Part shown: piece after piece, positions 1 through 10,010 of the stretch
Numbering within the stretch: position 1 is the first letter of the stretch
How the letters are laid out: each line of letters starts with the position of its first letter
Origin: Hippophae tibetana
Lineage: Eukaryota > Streptophyta > Magnoliopsida > Rosales > Elaeagnaceae
Direction of reading: 5' to 3'
Assembly (NCBI GenBank): GCA_037013495.1
Contig: CM072808.1
Coordinates: 14,299,319 to 14,363,318 of the forward strand
Length of the DNA stretch: 64,000 bases
Program-made: the position numbers and the translations under genes
Notes under the pieces: model-generated
What the model saw: only the letters and a program-made list of their open reading frames with translations
Database searches by the model: none
What the model was told of the DNA's origin: nothing

Positions 1-119
1 TGGTTGGCTTGACTTTTAGCTCAAGTCGGCCATCTGTAAATCACTTTCAGAAGGCTTTAGATCTAATTTTTCATTAGAATTTATGGAGCTTTCTTCTTCT
101 TCTTCAGAACATAATTTCT

Positions 120-785
120 CTAGTTTTTTAGAGATATATTCGTCACTTTTCCCTTTTTTTCTTTTAGGGTTTCTATAACAATTTCTACTTTAGTTTTACC
201 CTTAAGAGGTTTAGGGTCAGTAGTTTCTTTCACTTTGAGTGCTTGGAAAAATTCAATAATTTTAATATTATCAAATTGTTCTAATTGAGTTTTATCCCAC
301 CATCTTCCCCATGATCGTCTTATAAGACAATAGATTTCATCCCAATTGGTTATTGCATAATCCCATTTCCATATCCATGGGACTTTATATAATGCAAAGA
401 AAAACATTAATGAATGATCTTCATTTTTAGTAGAGTTTAAGTTAAACTCTTCAAATAATATAAAAGCTTCTAAAACCTTTTGAGGAAATATATCTTTTGT
501 TGGTCCGAAAAATGAGAACCAATCTCTCAACAAAGTAGGAAAATCATTAAACACATAATAATCTCCTATTAAGAACTGGATAAACCACGTATGGGTTTTC
601 TTTGAGCTTTGATAAAAGAGCGTGTTTTCCCACGCCTGTATGTAATCAAAATAGTCATATGAGACTGGATTCATTCGTTTGTTTTTAAATTTTTCTCTAA
701 CAAATAAGTTAGAGTTCCAATCTGATTTAGATAAAATATTTTTTACTTTAAAGGTTGAGTAAGCGATTTCATGAGAATTTCTCAT
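120..785 (-). pseudogene. Extra frame downstream of pararetrovirus RNase H, function unknown
   Basis: A 221-codon open stretch on the minus strand lying beyond the RNase H remnant. It is rich in Trp, Phe and Tyr (SYDYFDYIQAWENTLF, LLRDWFSFFGP, WDKTQLEQFDN) and ends in a Lys-rich tail. I recall similar Trp-rich frames after the polymerase in plant endogenous pararetrovirus copies, but I cannot name a function. It has no obvious signal peptide or membrane segment. It is notable as one of the longest open stretches in the window, although the surrounding element is clearly a fossil. Below it, to the window edge, is a Glu/Ser-rich low-complexity tail in the same direction. Confidence 0.55.
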
Positions 786-1065
786 GTTGTGAATTATGTC
801 AACCGAATTAGTTTCTTTTAAGATTAATTCATAATATTCCCTAAATTTAGGGGTAGTATTTGCTGGTAAATTATCTTTAAGATATATATTAGCTACCTAT
901 TCAGGTGACTTGGCCATGTCTTCATCTTCTACTGAGATGATAGATTTGTGAGTAATCTTATGCCATTCGTACTCCTTTTGAGGAGCCTTTTCTTTCTTCA
1001 GCGCCTGAAGATAATTTGTTTTCTTCATGACCCTGTAAGTATTCCCTGGTGAGAAAATATGGGAG

Positions 1066-1608
1066 TTAGTTCTCTTCTCCCTTAATATACTCGATATCAA
1101 AATCGAATATAGATAGAATGGCTTGCCACCTAGCAAAAATCTGTTTTGGTGCTAGATTTTTGACGTCTTTTTGAAGTACTTCTTTAGCACTCTTGCAATC
1201 AAATCTAAGTAAGAACTTCTTATTTAGAAGGTCGTCTTGGAATTTAGTAATGCTCAGAATAATGTCCAGTATTTCTTTTTTAATGGTAGAATAATTTTTC
1301 TGAGCTGGTTTCCAGGTGCCTGAGGTATATCTTACTAAGACTTCTTTTATATGCATTTTCTGTTTCAGAATGCCTCCATAACCTATCTCTGAAGCATTAG
1401 TTTCCACTACTTTTAGAGCTTCGGAATCAGATAGAGCTAGGCATGGGAGCTCTTTAACTCGAAGTTTGATTTTTTGGACAGCTGTTGTGCAAGCTGTATT
1501 CCATTCTAGAGGATTCGTTTTTAGCCTTTGAAATAATGGGCTGGCGTCTTGTGCAAGATTTTTATAAAAATCTGCAATACAATTAAGACTCCCTAGAAAT
1601 CTTTGCAA
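1066..1608 (-). pseudogene. Pararetrovirus RNase H remnant
   Basis: The minus-strand stretch begins with the RT thumb/connection signature LQRFLGSLN-like text (here MQRFLGSLNCIADFY). It runs through ETNASEIGYGGILKQK, which corresponds to the first catalytic Asp region of RNase H, then QKNYSTIKKEIL, DCKSAKEVL and FDIEYIKGE. RNase H removes the RNA strand during reverse transcription. The order RT then RNase H with no integrase after it supports a pararetrovirus rather than a Ty3 element. It belongs to the fossil at 1-3945. Confidence 0.85.
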
Positions 1609-1619
1609 CTGTTTTTTAT

Positions 1620-2440
1620 CTTTATTTCATCCGGAAATTTTTCTGCAAAGACTATTGATCTCTCGATAGGACTTATAAGTCCATGTTCTATGTTATGACC
1701 TAAGAATCTTACTTGGGTCTGGAATAACTTCATCTTTTTAGATGACACATGAAGCCCATTGGACTTGACTGTTTTAAAAAATACCTCAAAGTGTTACCAG
1801 TGTTGGTATACTGAATTTGAATAGACTAGGACATCGTCTATGTAGACAATAGTGAACCCTAAATAAGGGTTAAAAATGTCATTCATAATTTTCTGGTATT
1901 CACTTGGGGCATTCTTGAGCCCAAATGGCATAACATTCCATTCGTAAAGCCCAAATGGAACAGTAAATGCTGTTTTGTAGCGATCTTTTTCTGCTACTTG
2001 TATTTGCCAATATCCACTTTTCATATCAAATTTAGAGAATACTAAAGCCTTGTTTAGATGACTAAGTAAGTCTTTTTGGTTGGGTAATGGATATCTTATC
2101 CATCTAAGCACATTATTTAGGGGCTTATAATTAATTACGAGTTGAGGAACTCCCCTCTTGATTTCAGCACTATTCTCCACATAGAATGCTGGGCAGGACC
2201 AAGGAGAAGTACTGGGCCTGATTAACTTCTTTTTTAGAAGGTCTTCTATTTCTTGCTTACATATGAGTAAGTGTTTTTCATTCATTTGAATGGGCTTGGC
2301 CTTTGTATTGATTTGGGCCTCTGTAAAGTTAGGTTCATATGGAAATTTTACCACATGTTTCTTTCTTTCCCAAAATGCATTAGAGATTTCAGCACATATT
2401 TCCTTCTCAAACTTCTCTTTGAGAGATTGGATCTTCTCTT
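1620..2440 (-). pseudogene. Pararetrovirus reverse transcriptase remnant
   Basis: The best preserved part of the fossil. The minus strand shows the fingers motif LIRPSTSPWSCPAFYV, then LVINYKPLN, FSKFDMKSGYWQI, TAFTVPFGLYEWNVMPFGL and the catalytic YIDDVLVYS near 1827-1857. These are the ordered RT blocks of Caulimoviridae and Ty3-type polymerases. The W-S-C-P-A-F-Y-V wording and the upstream A-F-W-(E/H)-R-K-K-H-V linker match plant pararetroviruses. It sits between the protease region (higher coordinates) and RNase H (lower coordinates). It is part of a broken fossil. Confidence 0.9.
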
Positions 2441-2559
2441 GTATTTATTTAGAGAAAATCTTTTGTTGAATTGTTTTAAAATTCATTTCTTCCTTTAAGG
2501 AAAAAAGAAAATTTTCTTTTTCAGTAATCTTACCTTTGAGGTAATTTACTTCATGTATC

Positions 2560-2960
2560 TGAGGTTCTTTTGTGAACTTGAAAATAATAGGATATCCATC
2601 AATTTTTGTTTTGATCCCTTATGTAGTGGTTTTGAAAGGATATAGCATATTGATGAATGGTGTGCCTAGAATTACCATTCTTGATAATTCTTTACTTAAT
2701 AAAAATGTAGTTTCTAGGCATACTCCATTATTACATACAGCTGCATTGGACAACTTATAATGTATAGGCATTCTTCCACCATTAGCAGTATTTAATATTT
2801 GAGTTGTTTTTGTAAAATACCTGGTAGGTACAATGCCCTCACTAATGCAGTTTAGATCAGCTCATGTATCTATTAGGGCTTCTACTTTGAATGAATATTT
2901 TTTGTTGATCACAATTGTTACTTTTGAGTACCATTTGTGGTTCACGATTCTGTCTAAGGA
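2560..2960 (-). pseudogene. Pararetrovirus aspartic protease region
   Basis: Minus-strand text includes an active-site-type LIDT..ADLNC region near 2850-2880. It is followed by YFTKTTQILNTANGG, YKLSNAAVCNNGVCL and the flap-distal VILGTPFINMLYPF near 2640-2680. This spacing is that of the pararetrovirus protease, which in the virus cleaves the polyprotein. It is directly upstream of the RT in the same reading direction and is part of the fossil. Confidence 0.8.
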
Positions 2961-3945
2961 GTTGAAAAAATGCATATCAGCAAATTCTGGGTGAGAGTCT
3001 TCTTCCTCATTGAGGATTTCTTTCTTCTTATCAGTAGGAATTGTTGGGACTTCTTCTAAGAGTTCATCAAAATCCTCTTTTTATTATCTATCTCATTTTC
3101 AGAGATGAGTGGTGTTTGGACACATTGTTGTAGTTGAAGGATTTGAACCCTTGTCTTTAGATCTTTAAGATCCTTTTTAGTTCGATTAATCTCTTGTCTG
3201 AGATCACTTACTGTTGGTTCCTGAAGTTCAGGAAGAGTATTCCTAACCCTTTTGAGGATTTCATTGAAGGAATATTGTTGCTGATGTCGTTGTATTTGAG
3301 CTTGTAATCCCTTTTGATTTTTTCTTTGAGGGACTTCTTCTTTAGCAACTTCTATATATTTTGCTTAGGTTTTCCTTTTTTCTTCTGGATCTTGAATTTT
3401 TTTATAATGTCCAGAATAAAATTTTCCTCTTTTTTTAAGACATTTAAGTCCAAACCATTCATTTTAATGATGGCTTTATAGTAATCGCATTCACAGTTTT
3501 CTTGATTCGTTTCATCTTCTTGAGATGAAGACGATGAGGATCCACTATAGTCTTCTTCATTATCTTAATTTAAAATCTGGAATAGGTTTAAAGAAGGCTG
3601 GTTTTAATTCTTTCTAAGAAGTAGATGGAAACCTTTCAGTCTGCTTTTGAATCGATTTTTCAATTCTTGTTAACTGATTCCCAACTGTTTGTAAGAATGA
3701 GTTGGTGTAATTTCCTTGTTCTATAACTTGATTCACAGATTTGTCTGTGGCTTATAATTCTGGTTTTGTTAAGTTTCCTTTTTAAGGAACTACTTGTACT
3801 TTGTCTGATATTTTAATGATTGCTTCTGGAGGATGGGCTGCCATTATTTTTTCACCAGATTCTAAGGTATATGTTTGATGAACCTTTTCAAGGTTATATA
3901 CTTCAGGAATTATGATTCCATTCTTCTTCTTCTTCTTCATGCTTT
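2960..3945 (-). pseudogene. Pararetrovirus N-terminal polyprotein region with coiled coil
   Basis: Minus-strand remnants ahead of the protease include PEVYNLEKVHQTYTLESGE and HPPEAIIKISDKVQ (about 3782-3920). A Gln/Asn-rich stretch with NYTNSFLQ and GNQLTRIEKSI follows (3660-3720), then an acidic Ser/Glu run (about 3520-3560). A heptad-like coiled-coil segment lies at about 3126-3212 (LRQEINRTKKDLKDLKTRVQ). In the viral family this part holds movement- and capsid-related domains. I do not see a clear movement-protein core or zinc knuckle, so I assign it by position and wording only. Confidence 0.6.
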
Positions 3946-5128
3946 CCCAAATTGATGATCCCATAACGTGCATGGAATGTGATTTGTGTTGAGGTCTTTC
4001 AACTTGGGTAGTCTTCGGTCAATTATAGAACTACAACCCTCCGTAGGGTAAATTACTTCATAATATTTGAATTTCCTCTTCATTGATAGAATTTCCTTCA
4101 TAAATTCATGTATGATGGAATTTATTCTAAAGCCTACATCATGGGGATATTGAGACGAAGCTTCTTAAAAATGTTCAGGAACTTGGAGAATTGTTGGTCT
4201 AGCTTTTGCTTATTGAGTCTATATGAAAAAGGAAGGGGTGGGAGATAGACTTTCTCCACACGAGTGTTTCCTTCTTTAGGATTCATAACTACTTCTTCAC
4301 TCTCATTTTATTGTTTTTTAGTTTTCTTTTCTTTCTCACCATTCATTTTCTTTTCCTCTTTTTCAATTTTCTTTTCTTCCTCACCGTTCATTTTTTTAGT
4401 TTTCTTTCTTCCTCATTTTCTACTACTAGCCCAATTATTTTTATAATAATATTGCAATTTTCTCTAGCATCTTTCTTAAGATTCATCTCAGTGTTACTAT
4501 GAAGTATACCTTGAGTTCTTCCTTGAAAATTTTGTGCAAGCTATCCCATTTGCACATCTAAGTTTAATATAATAGCACTATTGTTGGCTTCCATTATTAT
4601 CAAGCTCCCCACCTTATTGGTTATTGTATTCAAACTTGGGATAACATTGGACAACATACATTCCATTAAGCTCTCTACTCTATCAAGTCATGACTCTTTA
4701 GTGGCTGGTTGGTCTTACAGTTGATTTAAGCTTGGTGGATTGAAATGTGGTCTATTGTTAGGTGCTCAACTTTGGTTGTTATTACCCTAAGAGAAATTAG
4801 GGTAGTTTATCCAACTTGGATGATATATATTTGAATAAGGATTGCATTGGCAGTTTGGATTGTTGATATAATTCATAACCTCAAGATTGCTTCCATAAGT
4901 ATTACTAGCATAAGGTTCACCACAATTCTTCCAAATAAGAAAATGGTTTTGCACTATATTAATCCTGATAGATTTAGCATCAATTTTCTTGACTTTTTTT
5001 TAACAACAATGCATTTTTTGGTGCTTACAAAGTTTTAAAAGCATCCATATCTACCTTTCTAGGAACCCTTTTTGGCTTTCACCTCTTTACTAGCCATTGA
5101 CAACTCTTGAGGCCATCTCATATAGTAA
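3946..5128 (-). pseudogene. Athila-like Ty3 element 1: gag end and protease start (fragment)
   Basis: The minus strand carries wording typical of Athila/Tat Ty3 gag-pol. About 4795-4860 encodes NPNCQCNPYSNIYHPSW, the asparagine-rich segment after the gag zinc knuckle. About 4530-4545 gives LDVQMG. About 3960-4255 gives VEKVYLPPLPFSYRLNKQKL, KFLNIFKKLRLNIP and PCTLWDHQFGKA, the linker into the aspartic protease. The plus-strand Phe/Ser-rich frames at 4264-4502 are only the complement of a Lys/Glu-rich linker. The fragment stops at the pararetrovirus boundary on one side and at the Copia LTR on the other. Its upstream gag continues beyond the Copia at 24895. Broken, with many breaks. Confidence 0.8.
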
Positions 5129-6331
5129 TGTAAAAGTTTACAACCTAGTAACCAATCGTCGTAAGGAGTTAAAGGCTATGAGAGACTTAACTCTAACTTG
5201 AAAGTAATGGAAGAATGATAATTTAGAAAAATAGTAAGACAATTAACACAAGAAAAAGTATCATAGTAAATTAATCAAAAAAACATAAAGATTAATTTAA
5301 TTAGAAAAAAAGAAAAAAAGAAGAAAACTTTTTTTGATCACAATAAGGAATAATGATTGTACTAACCAAATATAAGAGCATGTAAACATTAAGAAATAAT
5401 GAGACAAACCCACATAGAACCTTGCTTATTTGGTAAAATCTTTGAATTGCTTATACCTACCACTCAGTAGTAAAAACATTACATTGATAGAATAAGAAAA
5501 ATTTATAACTTGCAAAAATATACCTCTAATACATCTATTAGTTAGGACAACTACCTTCACTACTCCTATGTTGCCCTTGCTAGCTACCTCTGCATCTAAT
5601 ATGATCAAAGCTGGGTCTGGTTCTCCTCCTAAACCCTACCACCATTTAGTGGTATGATCAGTCACCAACAGTCAATACAAGTGTGAATCCTAAGTGTTGG
5701 AAAATCCAAGCTTTGAACCTAAAAGAAATCTAAGTCGTGGGTATTAATTTCCTTTTAATTAACCTAACGTGATAAAATAATATGTAATATAAACTCTTAC
5801 AAACAATTAATACCAAAATTACTCTCAAGCTACTAGAAATCTGAAACTAGAAAATTGTTGTACTTTCAAAAACAGCAAGATTCAAACTTTCCAGATTTTC
5901 CACATGTCTTTCTAATTACTTGACTAATTAAAAGAGTGGGTATTTATAGAAAAAAATTGAGCAGCCTAGGTAGCTCACCGGCCTCTCATAATGGTGAGTT
6001 TCGTAGCCCACGATGGAAAAAGAGGTTGTAAGATCCTAATTAGCACACAAAAATTGCATATTTGTTTAAAAAAAAATCCAAGTAGCTTTTCAAAAATACC
6101 CATAAAAAACTTAAATAAAAACATGGAAAATAGCCTAGAATGCATACTTAAATTCCAACCCCTGTGGTGTGTGTAAAACATACAAAATACAAAATTAACC
6201 AACTATATAAGTGTGTAGTATTGACCATCAATAAATTGCCTTAAAAAGAGATTGACAAAACACTAAGGAGAATAGACTCTAGTTTTTCTCGTGGGAATGC
6301 CAATAAGGAATCAAGGACTTACAGACTTACA
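5129..6331 (-). repeat. Copia 3' LTR
   Basis: It aligns by eye with 23701-24894 along its whole length. Shared stretches are ttagttagga...cccttgctagctac, ctcctcc.aaaccctaycac, tagtggyatgatyagtcacyaa, gggtatttatagaaaaaaattgag, and ccaaccccygtggtgtgtgt. In element direction it begins TGTAAGTCTG next to a purine tract (minus strand of 6332-6345). A TATA-like tatttata (plus strand near 5940-5947) reads as TATAAATA on the element strand. Confidence 0.85.
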
Positions 6332-7019
6332 ATCTCTCCCTTTGGATTTTCATGGGAAAACACAACACGACTAAACATATTCTCATCTTAACATGTGATA
6401 GTTATACAAGATGCCCTAAGGAAGTTTGTTTCCATGAATAAACAATGATGCAAACCCAGGCACCTCTAAAGACACCTACGTCAAGTGAATCCATCTTGTT
6501 GTTCTCCAACCATCTTCATAAATTAACACATCTATGCTACATGTTTGAACTCTACTAAACTTCTAACCTACACATATGACACAACACATATTTAGATAAG
6601 CACATGTTCCTACAATTTCTACTTACTTTATGTTACACTCCCTATACATGTATACAAGTTAGGTCACAAAAAAATAGTGTACCCTACACTCAAAACCAGT
6701 GCAGCATGTAACAAAGCAGCAAATAACGAGTTATGCAAATAAGCTTTGTTGCTCTTTTTGACATAGAGAGTAAAAGGAACACATCTACAAGAGGAAGATA
6801 AGGTATATAATCAAGAAATAATCCTAATACTCATATAATCAGTGGAGAAAACTAATGAAATAACATCAAGACAACACACAAGACAACAATCATAGAGTAC
6901 AAAATAAATAAGGACCAAACAAGGAGCATAAAGAAAAATAAAAATACGCACCAGTTTCTTCAGGAACATACACCCCCTAAAGAATACACAATATACAATC
7001 TCAAGGGGAAATGCTAACA
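6332..7019 (-). other. Copia polypurine tract and untranslated 3' region
   Basis: Directly inside the 3' LTR, the minus strand reads AAAGGGAGAGATT, a good polypurine tract for plus-strand priming (plus coordinates about 6332-6345). The rest of this stretch, up to the end of RNase H, shows no coding wording on either strand that I recognise. It matches the usual untranslated spacer between Copia pol and the 3' LTR. Confidence 0.65.
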
Positions 7020-7600
7020 CCAATAGCCTTCCTCAGGGATTGGAACCTAAGAGAATCTAAAGGTTTAGTAAGCAAATTAGCATGCTGAAAGTTAGTATTA
7101 ATATGTTGCAATAACTATGTGTTTAACTCCACTAAATTTTTGATGAATTGATGATGAATATTGATATATTTGGTTCTTAAATATTGGACAGGGCTTTGAA
7201 ATGCAGATAACACTAGCGTGTGTACATCTGTTGTTGAAAGGGATATTGGGCTTTACTTCTTACTCTTTCAGTTAATGAAATAGTTTCCTAAGTGAGAACC
7301 AAAAGTGTTTTTGTGATAATCATTACATCCAGCCCAATCAGCATCATTATACACTACAAACTCAATAGTTGTGTCTATTGGAAACCATATCTCTAAATCT
7401 GATGTCTTATTGACATAGTTGATAACCCTATTTATGACGACAATATGAGACTCTTTAGGGAAGGACTGAAATCTAGTACAAACATCAATGATAAAGGAGA
7501 TATTAGGGTGACTTGCACTCAAATAAAGTAGACTCTCTATTATACTCCTATAAAAAGTTTGGTCAACATCTTTTCCCAAAGGATCTTAGGAGAAACAAAT
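7020..7600 (-). pseudogene. Copia RNase H remnant
   Basis: Minus-strand text DQTFYRSIIESLLYLSASHP, then PNISFIIDVCTRFQSFPKES, YVNKTSDLEIWFP and VVYNDADWAGCNDYHKNTFG is the classic end of Copia RT plus the first RNase H block (Y-x-D-A-D-W-A-G). Lower down, near 7040-7080, is KPLDSLRFQSLRKAIGV, the usual C-terminal tail. In the family it degrades RNA in the hybrid. It is part of the nested and broken Copia at 5129-24894. Confidence 0.9.
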
Positions 7601-7699
7601 AGAAGTGCTCATTGGAGTATGAGTAGTCTTAGTTTTATCCAATATAAATTTCTTAACCAGCTCTTTAGTATACTTATCTTGAGAAATGAAGATTCCATC

Positions 7700-8425
7700 T
7701 TTCAATTGTTTAACCAAAAAATCAAGGAAAAACTTTAATGCTCCAACCAAATTCATCTCAAACTAGTTTTATATGGTTAAGGCAAAATCTTAAGTGAGGT
7801 CTTCCTCTGTGGATCCAAAGATGAAATCATCAACCTAAACTTGGGCAAACACCACTTCAATTTTTCCTCTCTAAATGGAGAGAATTTTGTCACCACATCT
7901 CTTCTTTGAAAAGAATGGTTGAGCAGGAAGGTGGCTAGGCACAAAGAGCTTATTTTAAAACATAAAAAAATTTCTTTAACAGTATAATGTGATTTAGAGG
8001 GTGTGTATCTTTAAATCCTTTAGGTTTCTCAACATAGAATTCCTTCTTGATAACACCATTTAGGAAGACACTTTTGACCTCCATTTGATATAGCTTGAAA
8101 CCAAAGTAATAAGCCAAGCTAATCAATAATATTATGGACTTAAGGTGGGCATAAAGTGAAAACATTTTCTCAACACAAATACCATTTATTTGAGTATAAC
8201 CTTATGCTTCAGTTCTTGATTTGTTTCTAGCAATCATGCCATTCTCATCCTCTTTGTTCTTGTACAACCAACATGTACCAATGACATGTTTATGTTTTGG
8301 TTTGGAACTAGTTACCAGACATCATTCCTTTGAAATTGGATATGTCCTTCTTGTGTAGAGTGTACCCAATGTATAATCTACAAGGCTTACTTAAGCTTTT
8401 TTAGGAATAATAATCAAAGTGTAAC
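7700..8425 (-). pseudogene. Copia reverse transcriptase remnant (N-terminal and central part)
   Basis: The minus strand shows IGTCWLYKNKEDENGMI near 8230-8290 and FKLYQMEVKSVFLNGVIKKE near 8040-8100, followed by FYVEKPKGF and a Y-V-L-K end. These equal the Copia RT blocks usually written W-V-(F/Y)-K-x-K and K-L-Y-Q-M-D-V-K-S-A-F-L-N-G. The high-coordinate end stops at the insertion of the Tat-like element (8426). Further coding text of the same element continues beyond 15528. Confidence 0.88.
8421..8425. repeat. Target-site duplication GTAAC (left copy)
   Basis: GTAAC directly precedes the Tat-like LTR at 8426. The same five bases directly follow the other LTR at 15524-15528. The flanking sequence on both sides is Copia pol, so this marks an intact 5-bp insertion footprint. 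Confidence 0.9.
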
Positions 8426-9732
8426 TGATGAGCGAAAACTGGCATCACCGATTCTTGCCAATACTTTGGTTTTAATATTTATAAAACTCTCGCAAGTGCA
8501 TGAATCATTTCGTAGAAAATGATAAGTATACTCACAAGGTCGATCCAAGGGTCGATCCAAGGAAGGAATGTATGTGGTTTTTAATTTATTATTCAAACTT
8601 TTAAAAACGAAATTAAATCCTAAACATCCTGTCACGATATTTTGGGGTTTGTGTGTTTTTAATCTACTTACATAAAAATAAACATAGATTCAACAAACAT
8701 TCATGCAAATTTTATCATTTATAATGGCGGAGTATTTATGGATATAATAACTAAGTCAATTATGCTTGCTCATATTATCTAGGTTATTAAAGATATGAAT
8801 TGATATTTATTGATTCTCCCTTTTTTATATGAATACCACCTTCGGTAGGGTTAGATATTCTTTGTTAACTAAACAAATCAATTAACACCTATGGGTGGGG
8901 TTGATAACAAATTTGGTTAATTAAATTAATTCCTTTTTCTAAGAGATTGAAAATGAACCAATTAAATGCCACCTTTGGTGGGATTAGACAGTTTAAACTT
9001 TATTCAAGGTGTCCAAATTAAACCTAAGAATTTAGTTATCTGAGTACTAACTTTCAAGTTTTAAAACCACTACCGAAAACATGTTGTCAATACATTTTCA
9101 GATAATAATTCTTATAAAAACTTTTGAAATAGAGCTTCACTCTAACTACCGGGCGATTGTACCAACAAATAAAAGAGCACTACTCTAAATCAGACCGGAT
9201 AAGTAAACCTTAAAATCTAATTTTCAGGTTTAAGTTTGTAATGAAAAATAATATATTTCTCTCTAACATTCTTAATATAAAATCTTGAATAAAAACAAAA
9301 TCAATTCATTTTAGAGATTTTCACCTATTTAATATTTCGCAAGCATAACAACGTTATTATTACATCATGTTTATAAACAGCCAGCATAGTTAAATTTAAT
9401 CACAGACAAATTAAATATAACATGTAAGAATAAAGCATAAAAATAACTGTAAAGAAAATAAAATCCTTACAGAACTTCGACGCTATTCCCGTTGCTGGAA
9501 AACCTCCAAGCGGAATTTGCACTCCCATTTATTGAATCAAAAAGCTAAAAAATTACAAAACCATAACTAGTTCTTCCCAAAAAGGGAAGAACTCTAAAAC
9601 TAAGAGAAATTAACTAAGAAAAGCTAAAAACTAAAAAAAACTAAGACAAAAAACTAAAAATCTAAGAAAAGAGAGAAAGAAAGAGAGAAAAGAATGTATT
9701 TTGAGGTGTGTTTAGAAGTGAAGGGAAGGGGG

Positions 9733-9742
9733 GTATTTATAG
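9733..9742 (-). promoter_or_regulatory. TATA box of the Tat-like 3' LTR
   Basis: The plus strand shows gtatttatag, giving CTATAAATAC on the element strand, followed downstream by a C-rich leader (cccccttccc). The same motif lies at 14952-14961 in the partner LTR and on the plus strand in the older LTR piece at 18759-18766. Conservation across copies supports it as the LTR core promoter. Confidence 0.75.
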
Positions 9743-9821
9743 GTGAGGATGGAGAGAAAAAGTGAGTGAAAAAATGTTAAAAAATTGTAAAAACGCGGAG
9801 TGCAAATGGTGAGGTCATTGA

Positions 9822-9847
9822 TGACGTCATGGGGGCGGCTGCACGTG
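9822..9847 (-). promoter_or_regulatory. bZIP-type motifs in U3: TGACGTCA and CACGTG
   Basis: The palindromes TGACGTCA (9822-9829) and CACGTG (9842-9847) stand 12 bases apart, about 80-105 bases upstream of the TATA box in element direction. Both are known cores for plant bZIP factors, and CACGTG also for bHLH factors. The pair is repeated in the other LTR. Regulation is inferred from motif and position only. Confidence 0.55.
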
Positions 9848-9859
9848 AAAAATGTGGTG

Positions 9860-10010
9860 AAATAGGCGTCGGCGCTCGCGGATGGGCAGGCGCTGCGCGC
9901 AGGGGCGCGCGCGTGTGGCTTGGCGCGGGACTGGGGCACTGCGCGTGCGGCTGGGCGCTGGCGCGCACGGGGCTCGGCGCGGCTGGGCGGCGTGGCGGCA
10001 CGATTTTCTC
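9860..10010. other. CpG-rich island inside Tat-like LTR U3
   Basis: A run of about 150 bases that is strongly GC- and CpG-rich (repeats of ggcgcg, gcgcgc, cggcgc) within otherwise AT-rich DNA. It lies upstream of the TATA box in element direction. The partner LTR carries a similar but length-variable island at 15060-15230. Frames across it are Ala/Arg/Pro-rich in every phase, as expected of composition and not of a gene. Confidence 0.8.

Larger units (their letters stand above)
1..3945 (-). mobile_element. Endogenous pararetrovirus fossil (Caulimoviridae), partial
   Basis: On the minus strand, reading down from about 3945, the order is a lysine-rich N-terminal region, a coiled-coil stretch, an aspartic protease region, reverse transcriptase, RNase H and a tryptophan-rich extra frame. 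No LTR, integrase or PBS is visible, and this is the polyprotein order of plant pararetroviruses. The wording around the RT (KPIQMN, YIDDV, QKNYSTIKKEIL) is that of petuvirus/florendovirus-like endogenous copies known from many dicots. The copy is broken, with many breaks, and is cut off by the window at position 1. At about 3945 it abuts an Athila-like Ty3 fragment read in the same direction. The family call is confident. The genus is not. Confidence 0.85.

Noticed and set aside
4264-4502. Phe/Ser-rich plus-strand frames resembling a membrane protein
   Set aside because: Complement of a Lys/Glu-rich gag linker of the Athila-like element. The hydrophobic look is an antisense effect.
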